A stretch of DNA of 64,000 nucleotides from Anaerocolumna sedimenticola (lineage in GTDB: Bacteria > Bacillota > Clostridia > Lachnospirales > Lachnospiraceae). Position 1 is the first letter of the stretch. Each line of letters opens with the position of its first letter. Of the stretch, positions 55,153 through 64,000 are shown in pieces. A program made the position numbers and the translations under genes. The stretch spans positions 5,040,501 to 5,104,500 of the forward strand of contig NZ_CP048000.1 of assembly GCF_009931695.1 (NCBI RefSeq), written 5' to 3'. The notes beneath the pieces were generated by a model, which was not told the origin of the DNA, did not search any database, and was given only the letters and a program-made list of their open reading frames with translations.

Positions 55153-56127
55153 TCAATGTACCAGGTCATATATCCATTTTTCCGCATCGGTTTTATTTGA
55201 AAACAATCTGAAAGTTTCATTTCTTCCGCTTTCGCTAAGTATATTTCTTAGGTTGTCTTTCACATTCTGTGTATCCTCACAGATTATTGCAGATTTAATA
55301 TGATAGAGCATAAATTTTTGCAGCATAGCTGCGGCTAAACCTGTTTTAAGGTCCAGAAAATCCTGTGAAAGTATACCCGGATTAAATAGCACAAACTGCG
55401 TATTATTTTCTGCACATACAGTAATAATGTCCAGTATATTTCTTTCCGTACAAAGCTTAAATTGGGGATCATCAATATGAATATAACTTATCTCATTTTT
55501 ATTAATAAAAGAATAGCGAAATGTCCCACTGCTTGTTTCTTTTTTTCCGCCTGCTTTTATCGTTGTAGGTTCCAATACATCATTATCATTGGGAATACCG
55601 GCTAACGTATTGCGTACATCCTGTATCCATACTAATTCATTTTCATATGTCCGTTTTATATTCTCATTAATCATATTCCATATTGCAGTTGTGAGTTCTG
55701 TTCTGTCCGGTGATAAATAAGTATCCTGTTTACTATTTTGCTGCATTAACAACTGCATATTAATCTGAGTTTCATAACTCTTTAGTATCTTATCCAGTTC
55801 ACTTGAGTTAAGCTGCCAGGACCATGCAAACTGAACTAAAAATGGCTTTTTAAATTCACCAGGCTCCGATGGAGACAGAACCCACTCTTTTAAAGCAGTT
55901 AGCCCCTCACCGGTAATTGTATATATTTTTTTGGATGGGGAATTATCCTGGTGTTCGACGAGATAAGTAACCAAGCCTTTATCTAATAATTCTACCAGGG
56001 ACTTATATATTTGATTATTGTTACCGGACCAATACATAAAAGCAGATTCTTGCATAAACTTTTTTATATCATAACCTGTCATTGACCTTTGGCTTAATAT
56101 TCCTAAAATTGCGTAATCGATAGACAT
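55153..56127 (-). CDS. PadR-family regulator fused to a C-terminal DUF4180 domain
   Basis: 324 aa from ATG 56127 (MSIDYAILGIL), after AAGGAGG. Residues 1-80 are a PadR winged helix (QRSMTGYDIKKFM, YKSLVELLDKGLV), 85-175 the PadR C-terminal dimer helices, then a linker (KAGGKKETSSG), and about 205-324 a DUF4180 domain with KTGLAAAMLQKFMLYHIKSA. The DUF4180 part could sense a ligand or bind the free DUF4180 protein encoded next. Tandem palindromes upstream are likely autoregulatory. Confidence 0.85.
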   Translation of the reverse strand: MSIDYAILGILSQRSMTGYDIKKFMQESAFMYWSGNNNQIYKSLVELLDKGLVTYLVEHQDNSPSKKIYTITGEGLTALKEWVLSPSEPGEFKKPFLVQFAWSWQLNSSELDKILKSYETQINMQLLMQQNSKQDTYLSPDRTELTTAIWNMINENIKRTYENELVWIQDVRNTLAGIPNDNDVLEPTTIKAGGKKETSSGTFRYSFINKNEISYIHIDDPQFKLCTERNILDIITVCAENNTQFVLFNPGILSQDFLDLKTGLAAAMLQKFMLYHIKSAIICEDTQNVKDNLRNILSESGRNETFRLFSNKTDAEKWIYDLVH

Positions 56128-56148
56128 CTTGTTTCCTCCTTGCTTTAA

Positions 56149-56176
56149 TAACATATGTTAATAATAACATATGTTA
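56149..56176. promoter_or_regulatory. Tandem palindromes upstream of the PadR fusion
   Basis: TAACATATGTTA occurs twice (56149-56160 and 56165-56176), 16 bp centre to centre, directly before the PadR ribosome site. Candidate PadR operators. Confidence 0.7.
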
Positions 56177-56361
56177 TAATCATAATCAATAATATTTTAC
56201 AAATTAAATAGAGCTACCGCCATTTATAAAATTTTTGATTTTACAACGATTCCGGGTATAAAGTCGCTAATTTACAATAACTCTCTCTAAATTACATTGT
56301 TTTCTCCGTAAAGTTTTTTATAATAGTTTCATATATAAACAAAACATGGAGGTAATTTTCT

Positions 56362-58731
56362 TTGAATAAAACTATCTTAACCTTAACCAATAACTGTAGG
56401 TTCCATTTGGGGGACTGCCCGGATGCCTGGCAGTCCTGGTACAACGATACCAACTGGGAAGAAATTTCCCTACCCCACGACTGGTCCGTTACTTTACCTT
56501 TTTCCAAAGAATATTCCAGCGGAACCGGCTATCTTGCCGGGGGTATAGGCTGGTACCGGCTCCGAATCTCTCCCGATGAAAATTGGATTGGGAAACGAAT
56601 CCGCTTATCCTTCGACGGTATCTATAAAAATAGTAAAATCTGGTGTAACAGTTACTATCTGGGTTCCCGGCCTAATGGATATGTTTCTTTTACTTATGAT
56701 ATTACAGATCAGTTTCGTTATGATAGTGATACTATCATAAGTATACAGGTTGACCACCGGGATATCTCTGATTCTCGCTGGTTTACAGGTTCCGGTATCA
56801 CCCGGAAAGTAACTCTGATAATAGAAGAATCCGTACATCTTATCCCTGACGGTCTCTTTTTTACTACTCCGGAAGTTTCGTCAGAAGAGGTTTCCTTTAC
56901 TGTTACGAATGAGGTCATTAATGAACAGGATACGGATACTATGCTTACACTCATTAACAAGCTTATCTGGGAAAACGGAGAGATTACGGTAACGGCAGCT
57001 GATACTATTCCACCTTGCAGTCAAAAAACCCTGGTTACAAACGGAACTGTAACGGCACCAAAACTCTGGTCACCGAAACAACCCTATTTATATACTCTGG
57101 AGACCTGGATTCGTCAGGAACTGGCGGAGGGTGAAACGCTTACCTATCTGGTTGATTCCAGGAAAGTAGGAATCCGTTGTATCCGTTTTGATCCGAATAA
57201 AGGATTTTTCTTAAATGAAGTTCCTACGATTATAAAAGGTGTCTGTGTCCATCATGATGCCGGCTGCCTTGGCGCCGCGGTACCCCCTGCAGTATGGCGC
57301 CGACGCTTAGAAAAACTGAAAGTAATGGGATGTAATGCCATCCGTATGAGTCATAATCCTCACATGCCGGAACTGTATGACCTTTGTGATTCCATGGGAT
57401 TTCTTGTAATGGATGAAGCCTTTGATGAGTGGGAAGGCCCTAAAAACAAGTGGAGTACCGGACATAATGTCTATCCTCCAAAACATCAGGGATATTATCT
57501 TAATTTCCCTCTCTGGCATGAACAGGATCTGACGGCTCTTATTCGCAAAAACCGCTGTCATCCGTCTATTATCATGTGGAGTATCGGCAATGAAATTGAC
57601 TACCCAAACGATCCATACTGCCACCCGTCATTTAATACGATGACCGGCAATAATGATGCCAATAAACCGGCAGAAGAACGACAATACAATCCGGAACGAC
57701 CTGATGCAAAACGCCTGGCTGTATTATCCAAACATTTAACTGAAATTGTTAAACGGAACGATAAAAGCCGCCCTGTCACACTTGCTGCTGCTTTTCCGGA
57801 ACTCTCAGGTACTCTGGGCTTTTTGGATCCCCTGGACGTGGTGGGTTACAATTATAAGGAACATCTTTACGAAGAAAGTCACCTGGCATTTCCGGATAAG
57901 CCATTTCTCGGAAGCGAAAACGGTCACAGTCTTAAGGCCTGGAGAGCGGTTACCGATACTCCTTACATTTCCGGTCAATTTCTCTGGACCGGTATTGATT
58001 ATCTGGGTGAAGCGCACGGCTGGCCGGTTCATGGCTCCAGTTCCGGTCTATTGACACTTGCCGGTTTTGAAAAACCCTGGTATTACCGCCGTCAGAGTTT
58101 CTGGTCAGAGAAACCTGTTATACATATATCAACCGCGTTTGCTTCCAACGATATGGGCGAGTGGACACCGGTTTATGATTCCTGGAATTATCCGGTGGGA
58201 GAAGAAATATTAATCAAATGTTATACCAATCTGAAAGAAGTATCCTTTTACCTGAATGAGGTGCTGCTTGGCGTTTACAAAAAAGATACGGATAAAGATT
58301 GCATTTCCTTTACAACTGCCTTCAGACCGGGTGTCTTAACGGCTAAGGGGGTAACTTCTGATAACTCCGCTATATCCCATACCCTTACAACTACGGGAAA
58401 TGCCTGCCAGGTTGGGTTGCAATGCTGGGAAGATATTACCCAAACTTCACAGGAAGCACACCTTTATCAGGTTGAAGCTACTATGAAAGATTACCAGGGA
58501 AATGATGTGTTATCCGATTTCTCCTGTCTCCATGTAACAGTGGATAACGGCAGCCTCCTTGGATTGGAGAACGGAGATCTTGCAGACAACACAGATTATT
58601 CCGCTTCCTACCGCAGGGTTTACCATGGCCATCTGATGATTTACGTTAAATCGGAGGATATCTCCAAACAAACCGTGATTACTGTAGGTGGTGAAAATCT
58701 TAAAACAGCATCGATACATGTGAATATCTAA
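56362..58731 (+). CDS. Glycoside hydrolase family 2 (beta-galactosidase/glucuronidase type)
   Basis: 789 aa from a TTG at 56362 preceded by GGAGGT. Sugar-binding domain 1-155 (DWSVTLPF, GGIGWYRL), Ig-like domain to about 270, TIM barrel with acid/base E411 (MWSIGNEIDYP) and nucleophile E519 (FLGSENGHSL), then C-terminal beta domains. No signal peptide, so cytosolic. Likely releases galactose or a related sugar from imported oligosaccharides. Divergent from the PadR gene, convergent with the AraC gene. Specificity within GH2 is not certain. Confidence 0.9.
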   Translation: MNKTILTLTNNCRFHLGDCPDAWQSWYNDTNWEEISLPHDWSVTLPFSKEYSSGTGYLAGGIGWYRLRISPDENWIGKRIRLSFDGIYKNSKIWCNSYYLGSRPNGYVSFTYDITDQFRYDSDTIISIQVDHRDISDSRWFTGSGITRKVTLIIEESVHLIPDGLFFTTPEVSSEEVSFTVTNEVINEQDTDTMLTLINKLIWENGEITVTAADTIPPCSQKTLVTNGTVTAPKLWSPKQPYLYTLETWIRQELAEGETLTYLVDSRKVGIRCIRFDPNKGFFLNEVPTIIKGVCVHHDAGCLGAAVPPAVWRRRLEKLKVMGCNAIRMSHNPHMPELYDLCDSMGFLVMDEAFDEWEGPKNKWSTGHNVYPPKHQGYYLNFPLWHEQDLTALIRKNRCHPSIIMWSIGNEIDYPNDPYCHPSFNTMTGNNDANKPAEERQYNPERPDAKRLAVLSKHLTEIVKRNDKSRPVTLAAAFPELSGTLGFLDPLDVVGYNYKEHLYEESHLAFPDKPFLGSENGHSLKAWRAVTDTPYISGQFLWTGIDYLGEAHGWPVHGSSSGLLTLAGFEKPWYYRRQSFWSEKPVIHISTAFASNDMGEWTPVYDSWNYPVGEEILIKCYTNLKEVSFYLNEVLLGVYKKDTDKDCISFTTAFRPGVLTAKGVTSDNSAISHTLTTTGNACQVGLQCWEDITQTSQEAHLYQVEATMKDYQGNDVLSDFSCLHVTVDNGSLLGLENGDLADNTDYSASYRRVYHGHLMIYVKSEDISKQTVITVGGENLKTASIHVNI

Positions 58732-58739
58732 ACCAAAAA

Positions 58740-58816
58740 GGGACTCTTGCAAAATTGGGAAATATTAACTATAACCTTACCCAAGTCCGGTCAATTTATT
58801 ATTTTGCAGCAGCCCC
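58740..58816. terminator. GGGCTGCTGCAAAAT-type inverted repeat, overlapping the AraC 3' end
   Basis: GGGACTCTTGCAAAAT (58740-58755) pairs with ATTTTGCAGCAGCCCC (58801-58816). The right arm lies inside the coding end of the AraC gene. Bidirectional terminator between convergent genes. Confidence 0.65.
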
Positions 58817-59733
58817 TTTTCCACTTCAATATGTGATGTTAATTTTTCATACTGCCCGGGTGACATTCCTGTATATTTTTTAAAAACTTTACTGAAATAA
58901 CACACGTCCTGAAATCCTACCCGGTATCCGATTGACAATATCTTCATGGAAGTAGTAGCAATCAGTTCTTTTGCATGGTGAATTCTTATTTCATTCAGAT
59001 ATACAAAGATCGTCTTGCCGATATTTTTCTTGAATACCCGGTTCAGATAATCAAAATTGCAGGAAAATTCTTCTTCTATTAAATTTCCGGAGATGTCTTT
59101 CTGATAGTTCGCATTGAGATAGTTCAGCAGTTCATGAATATTCTTATAGGACCTGGGAATACCGGGCATCTGTTTTAACGCTCTTTTTGATACGGCTTCT
59201 CTTGCTATCTCCACAAGGGCTTCCATAATCTTACATGCACAGGAAACCTTATAATTATCCATTTGATTCTGATTCTGATCCATAGCTTCCTGTACCAGCT
59301 TTAACACCTGAAGATAACTGCTTCCTGTCTGAAGACTGATAAATTTGGGAAACCGCATCCAGGAATCCTGGTAAATCTCAAAGGAACCACTATCTTCCTG
59401 GAGGGATTCACTCCTGATTTGCAGACAGCGCTCCATAAAATCAGTCTCTTCCAGTTTACGGATAACCTTAGGATGCCGGAAATGAATATAAAAATATTCA
59501 CAATTGGATGCTTTTATCCCTTGATGGACAAAATCTGAATCAAGTAACATTACATCACCTTCACTTAATTCATATTTTTTACCGTTTTCCTGCAGATAAA
59601 GTGTTCCTTTTTTCATAATGTATAGTATATATTCATCTGCCTGTCTTTTTCTATGAACGTACGGAGGTTCCAGAACCGCCATATCCACCAAACGCACCTG
59701 TGGCAGAATATTTCCATTTATTTCATAATACAT
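58777..59733 (-). CDS. AraC-family regulator with N-terminal cupin domain
   Basis: 318 aa. Residues 25-100 form an AraC-type cupin (EYILYIMKKGTLYLQENGKK, LLDSDFVHQG), 190-300 the double helix-turn-helix (LIEEEFSCNFDYLNRVFKKN, ILSIGYRVGFQDVCYFSKVF). Probably a sugar-responsive activator of the GH35/GH2 locus. It starts 9 bp after the GH35 stop. The last 15-16 residues (KGLLQNNKLTGLG) are encoded by the arm of a terminator-type hairpin and are unlikely to be ancestral. Confidence 0.87.
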   Translation of the reverse strand: MYYEINGNILPQVRLVDMAVLEPPYVHRKRQADEYILYIMKKGTLYLQENGKKYELSEGDVMLLDSDFVHQGIKASNCEYFYIHFRHPKVIRKLEETDFMERCLQIRSESLQEDSGSFEIYQDSWMRFPKFISLQTGSSYLQVLKLVQEAMDQNQNQMDNYKVSCACKIMEALVEIAREAVSKRALKQMPGIPRSYKNIHELLNYLNANYQKDISGNLIEEEFSCNFDYLNRVFKKNIGKTIFVYLNEIRIHHAKELIATTSMKILSIGYRVGFQDVCYFSKVFKKYTGMSPGQYEKLTSHIEVEKGLLQNNKLTGLG

Positions 59734-59742
59734 AATTCTATA

Positions 59743-61487
59743 TTAACCCAAATCTGGTTCATCGCAGAGAGTGATGGTATCCGTATATTTTCCTTCTGTT
59801 TCAAAAATCAGAATGGTATTTTCACCTTTCTTTAAAATTGGTGCCGGTATATAAAGCCGTTTCTGGGGCCGACATCCCAAAATCTTCCGATATTGAACCC
59901 GTTCACCAGTACACACCCTTTTCCCCAACCGGAAAAATCCAGGAAAGTATCTGCTGTTTCCTCTACCTCAAAAGTAAATTCATAAAAGGCAGGTGTTCCC
60001 TCTTTTGCTGAAAGATTAAAATTTAGGCCTGACAAATCTTCCATAGGAAGGCAGTATTGTTTCCAATAAAAGTGCTGATGTCCGTTGATTTGAACCCCAC
60101 CGCCTATTCCCTTTCTCTGGTGTTCCAAAGCCGGTCCAAAATTTACGCGACCCATATTTTCTATAAGAATATCCATCTTTCTGCCTTTTACCGGTGACTC
60201 ATTAATTTCATGCTCTGTCAGCAGTTCTCTATCATACAAAGTCAGAACCGGCTTTTCATCTAAAAATACATTTGCCCTGTCATTGGCATCCCACAGACGA
60301 AACTTTTCTATTAATCCGTCACATATTAATTCACTTTCATACAGGATATAACCGTACCCCTGATTAAGCTTTTCCATGGACAACGGCACCACATTTTCTA
60401 CCGGTTTTGCAAGATTATCCAGATTTTCAAATAGTCCTGTTTTTCTGACTACTTTCAATGTTCCATACGCTTTACGTATAATTACTGTCGATAACTTCAC
60501 ATCAGGAGTTTCCGTGTATTTACAGATAACCTTACGAAAGGCTTCGTATTTGGGCGTGATCCTGCCATCCTCCGTCAATAAGGCATCATAGTCGTAGGAA
60601 GTGACATCCGGGGTCAATTTATCATAATAATTGGCACCGCTTGTAAATCCAAAGTTGGTTCCTCCCTCAAACATATAGATATTTACATGGCCTTCGGACA
60701 GAATTGCATCCAGGTCTTTACTATTCATTTCCATATTGCCGGTCTGATGGTTTTCTGCTCCCCAATTATCAAACCAGCCGATCCAGAATTCCATACACAT
60801 CAATGGCTTATCCCCGATTTTCTGCCTCATTACAGAAAACTGTTCTTTTCCTTTTGAACCAAAATTTCCTGTCTGCAGAACCCCTTCTATGCTGCCGCAG
60901 TCAAAGGCATCCCCCCACGGACCATCGGAAGTCACCAGCGGAACCTCACAGCCGCAGTTTATCATCAACTGCTTTATATATTCCATATACTCTTTATCAT
61001 CACCATAATATCCATATTCATTTTCCACCTGCATCATAATGACGGGACCGCCGCGCGTTATCTGCAGCGGAGCAATTATCTCAAACAATTTTTCATAATA
61101 TTCTTTTACATGTTCTAAAAATGGAGGATACATACAACGTAACCTCATACCGTCTTCTTTCAGCAGCCAGTAAGGAAGTCCTCCGAACTCCCACTCCGCA
61201 CAAATATACGGTGATGGCCTGAGTATTACCATAAGCCCCAGTTCCTTTGCAGTTCTTACAAACGAAACAATATCAAGCATTCCGGTAAAATCAAATTTCC
61301 CTTTTTCTTTTTCGTGGAGATTCCACGGAATATAGGTTTCTACCGTATTACATCCCAGATTTTTTAACTTTTCCAACCGATCAGACCAGTATTCCGGAAC
61401 TACCCGGAAGTAATGCATTCCTCCTGAAATAATCTTTATTTTTTTCCCGTCAAGATAAAACTCATCACGAATTTCAAATTGATGCAT
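59743..61487 (-). pseudogene. Glycoside hydrolase family 35 beta-galactosidase with a C-terminal frameshift
   Basis: About 580 aa if repaired. TIM barrel with acid/base E157 (QVENEYGYYG) and nucleophile E233 (MCMEFWIGWF), and beta-sandwich domains. Near the end a C4 run (59868-59865, minus strand) shifts the frame: WDVGP continues as RNGFIYRHQF then stop, whereas QKRLYIPAPILKKGENTILI lies in the next frame and runs to 59743. One more C restores it. As written the protein ends at 59832 with 551 aa and all catalytic residues, so it might be partly active. Cytosolic; hydrolyses beta-galactosides. Confidence 0.82.
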
Positions 61488-61592
61488 TATTCCTCCTATC
61501 CGGGCGATCTTTATCCGCCCATACGTGTCTTTTTCCGTTATCCCCTGATAGGGCAGATTATGATTAATCCGACTTCATTAATAGCAGCAAAA

Positions 61593-61641
61593 GGGGAATG
61601 CCATTCCTGACATTTTGTTTTGCCAGGCGAATGGTATCCCC
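61593..61641 (-). terminator. Hairpin between the binding-protein and GH35 genes
   Basis: GGGGATACCATTC pairs with GAATGGCATTCCCC-type arm, followed by TTTTGCTGC on the minus strand. It may attenuate transcription into GH35. Confidence 0.5.
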
Positions 61642-61695
61642 ATATACCCGGTACCAGGTACCGATATAAAAACACCCTGTTACGAAACAGTACTA

Positions 61696-63333
61696 TTATT
61701 TGCCGCTGTTTTGTTTAAAAGTATCCATATTTTTTTGCAGAGATGCTTTTACCGTATCATAACCTGCATCTCTAATCTTCTGTCTCATCTCATCAATCTT
61801 TTCCTTGGGATTATCAAACTTACCATATGCCAGCTGTGGAATATATTCCGAAAGTACACTTGCAATAGCAGACTGTTCCGCTTCAATTGCATTCTTGTCA
61901 AGAATCAGGTTTTCATATCCGTAATCATAAGCAACTGCATTAAGACCTGCAATCATGTCTTTTGTACCGCTCCAGTTGAAACTGTTCTCCAGTTCAAGGT
62001 CATCATTACGTCCGCACCAGTAATTTGCACCCACTTGATCCGTACTTTGATCCCATCCCTCCGGATAGGCCAGTTTACCGTCATCTGTAATAATATAGTC
62101 CGTTCCTTCAATACCATAGTTAATATAACGGTAGCACTCCTCCTCGTTACGCAGCAGGTCATATACCATCAAAGCCCGTTCCGGATGCTTTGAATTTGCA
62201 CTGATTGCAGCTGCACCGTGTGTTTTCAAGGGTTTGGCTACATTCTTATTTTCCTGTCCCCAATAATACATCTTGGCATCTGAACCCGGCTGCTTGACAT
62301 CCATATTCGGTTTAATCTGAGAGTAATAAGTCTGGCTGTGATGCTGATCGGCACCTGAGGTACCTGCATATAATTCTTCTCTGCTGTCTCCGTCAAAATT
62401 CAGAACATCCTCACGCCAAACTCCTATCTCGTTCCATTGTTTCATCAAATCTGCCGCTTTATAGATCGTATCATCCTCTATGTATGGAGAAGATACCGTA
62501 TAAGGATCATCTGCTTTCGTACACCAGAATTCATAGTTTCCTGCATTGCATCCGATTAAAACACGGTAATCAGAATTAGACTGAATATAGGCTCCTAATA
62601 ATCCTCCGGAATTATTTTTTCCAGGAACATCCCAGGGAATTACACCCTCTTTATTCTCTTTTATATATTTAAAATAGGCAGTAAGATCATCAAACTTACT
62701 GACCGTTCCATCTGCAAGTCCGGCTTCTTTAGCCCAATCTCCACGGTAGAACATACCATGATTGGTATACTGTGTATAATGATCTTCCGGAATAAAATAA
62801 ATTTCATTATTATATTTGCAGATATCCCAGTCCCCATTCCCATTTACCTGTTCGTAGGTTTTTGGTGCATAAGTTTTCAGCATCTCCTCAGATAATGGCA
62901 TAAAGGCGCCTTTCTGGGTGTTTTCCCAGGCATAAAGCCAGTCTGTGGCAGTTGTTATAAGATCCAGGGAATCGTCTCCGCTTAGTAACTGCACATTGTA
63001 CTGTGTCTGCCAGTCTGCCCATTCCACATAGGTAAGCTTAAGCTCCGCATTTACTTTTTCCGTAAGAGCTTTATTCAGTTGTTCCAGCATAGCTTCAAGT
63101 CTTCCATTGGTTGGCTTATCCCCAAGAACCAACATATTAATTACTTCATGGCTGGATGTATCAATACCGGTCCCCTCCTTACTGCCAGCATCGCTACCAG
63201 TATTTTTAACTGTAGTAGAAGTATTTTTTGTGTCACTGTTACTGCCGCCTCCCCCACATCCAACAAGGCTTACTGTTGTAATTGCGGCCAGAACGACTGC
63301 TAAAATACGTTTTACCAGGCTTTTCTTTTTCAT
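61696..63333 (-). CDS. Extracellular solute-binding lipoprotein (LplA type)
   Basis: 545 aa. Signal peptide with lipobox VSLVGC followed by a GGGG stretch. Large family 1-type binding protein of the LplA/YtcQ class (VINMLVLGDKPTNGRLEAML, PEDHYTQYTNHGMFYRGDWA). Start ATG 63333 follows GGAGGAT. It supplies the LplB/LplC-type permeases, one of which follows upstream in the operon. Substrate is likely a galactoside, by association with GH35 and GH2. Confidence 0.9.
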   Translation of the reverse strand: MKKKSLVKRILAVVLAAITTVSLVGCGGGGSNSDTKNTSTTVKNTGSDAGSKEGTGIDTSSHEVINMLVLGDKPTNGRLEAMLEQLNKALTEKVNAELKLTYVEWADWQTQYNVQLLSGDDSLDLITTATDWLYAWENTQKGAFMPLSEEMLKTYAPKTYEQVNGNGDWDICKYNNEIYFIPEDHYTQYTNHGMFYRGDWAKEAGLADGTVSKFDDLTAYFKYIKENKEGVIPWDVPGKNNSGGLLGAYIQSNSDYRVLIGCNAGNYEFWCTKADDPYTVSSPYIEDDTIYKAADLMKQWNEIGVWREDVLNFDGDSREELYAGTSGADQHHSQTYYSQIKPNMDVKQPGSDAKMYYWGQENKNVAKPLKTHGAAAISANSKHPERALMVYDLLRNEEECYRYINYGIEGTDYIITDDGKLAYPEGWDQSTDQVGANYWCGRNDDLELENSFNWSGTKDMIAGLNAVAYDYGYENLILDKNAIEAEQSAIASVLSEYIPQLAYGKFDNPKEKIDEMRQKIRDAGYDTVKASLQKNMDTFKQNSGK

Positions 63334-63453
63334 CTTAATCCTCCATTTCATTTTTATTTTATTTATATTAGATTCCTGTTTATGGAATCTATATTGACGA
63401 TTCCGTCACTGCGGTCCGTTCTTATCCCGAGGGTAGTAAATCGTTATTACAAT

Positions 63454-64000
63454 TTATCCTTTTACTGCTCCTACTGTGATACCGGAGATGAAATATTTTT
63501 GTACAAACGGATATAGAAAAACAATGGGACCGGTGGCTACTACTGCTGTTGCCATCTTCAAAGTATTGGATGGCAGTTCGGTATAGGTAACATTGGCACC
63601 CGCCACAGAACCTTTTAATGCATTAGCCGTATTAATGATATTATATAAATAATACTGCAGCGGCTTATAGGTAACGGATGATCCAAGATAAAGGGAGGAC
63701 TGGTACCACTCATTCCAATATCCCAATGCCAGAAAAAGACCTACCGTTGCAAGCGCCGGTTTTAACATTGGAAAAATAAGGGAGATGAATATCTTAAAAT
63801 CTCCGGCACCGTCAATCTTACCGGATTCCGTTATCTCATATGGTACTGATTTCGCAAAGTTTTTCATAAGAATAATCAGCCAGGGCGACATCAACAGTTG
63901 AAGAAATACAGCCAGATAACTTCCTTTCAGATTCAGATACCTTGCCACCCAGATGAAAGTCGGTGCCATACCTGCTGAAAATAAGGTGGTAAAATAGATA
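63454..64000 (-). CDS. Carbohydrate ABC transporter permease (LplC/YtcP type), 5' end outside window
   Basis: C-terminal 181 residues; the frame is open to the window edge (IYFTTLFSAGMAPTFIWVA reads through 64000). Membrane helices and the EAA loop (YEITESGKIDGAGDFKIFISLIFPM) are visible, and the ending ITVGAVKG is typical of the family. Partner of the LplA-type binding protein that follows. Confidence 0.92.
   Translation of the reverse strand, partial: IYFTTLFSAGMAPTFIWVARYLNLKGSYLAVFLQLLMSPWLIILMKNFAKSVPYEITESGKIDGAGDFKIFISLIFPMLKPALATVGLFLALGYWNEWYQSSLYLGSSVTYKPLQYYLYNIINTANALKGSVAGANVTYTELPSNTLKMATAVVATGPIVFLYPFVQKYFISGITVGAVKG

Noticed and set aside
1..64000. CRISPR arrays, tRNA or rRNA genes, prophage or transposase genes
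   Set aside because: None seen: no spaced direct-repeat series, no cloverleaf noticed by eye, no transposase or phage protein among the coding regions. Divergent tRNAs could be missed without a covariance scan.

Overview
The window looks like chromosome of a low-GC, spore-forming, strictly anaerobic Firmicute, most likely a Lachnospiraceae / Clostridium cluster XIVa relative. The evidence is an [FeFe]-hydrogenase maturase (HydF), the three-subunit anaerobic sulfite reductase AsrABC, an H-type small acid-soluble spore protein, YesM/YesN-type regulators beside sugar ABC transporters, and consistently Gram-positive ribosome binding sites and intrinsic terminators. The assignment is inferred from gene content only. 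No rRNA, tRNA or CRISPR array was seen.

Layout. 1-1.9 kb: end of hydF and an aspartase. 2-5.4 kb: a drug-sensing cassette (AraC-GyrI regulator, stand-alone GyrI-like protein, ABC-2 exporter). 5.6-8.3 kb: polysaccharide deacetylase, TerC-family protein with an unusual leader, rhomboid protease. 8.5-9.9 kb: a decayed GNAT gene and a frameshifted AlkC-like gene. 10.1-14.7 kb: a second AraC-GyrI regulator, asrABC and a Crp-type regulator. 14.8-19.5 kb: an HMA-fold protein without metal ligands, a Cfr-type 23S rRNA methyltransferase behind a 400-nt leader (perfect promoter, leader ORF, terminator), a MerR-TipAS regulator, a ZIP transporter and an orphan resembling class II aminoacyl-tRNA synthetases. 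19.8-31.8 kb: a sugar locus (YesNM two-component system, ABC importer, GH127, membrane acyltransferase, GtaA-like protein). 32-36.4 kb: Dus, GH3 and a GNAT. 36.7-40.3 kb: a rifampin phosphotransferase (rph) divergent from a TetR gene with two matching operators, then sspH. 40.4-45.2 kb: a VOC remnant and a PdxA/DUF1537 four-carbon-acid locus with a PrpR_N regulator. 45.2-46.9 kb: gene fragments, a glycerophosphodiesterase and a histidine phosphatase. 47-54.6 kb: two tandem copies of a TetR/ATPase/FtsX-permease cassette, each with its own operator pair. 54.8-56.1 kb: DUF4180 and a PadR-DUF4180 fusion. 56.4-64 kb: a galactoside locus (GH2, AraC, GH35, binding protein, permease cut by the window edge).

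Two themes recur. One is antibiotic or stress sensing, each resistance determinant having a local regulator or leader (GyrI/ABC, Cfr leader, TipAS, TetR-rph, TetR-FtsX twice, PadR). The other is plant-glycan oligosaccharide use (GH127, GH3, GH2, GH35 with importers). Several genes are broken by single-base changes in or near short homopolymers, which are either recent decay or residual sequencing error. A roughly 90-bp repeat occurs in two inverted copies 34 kb apart, and a family of hairpins with GGGCTG-type arms recurs between genes.
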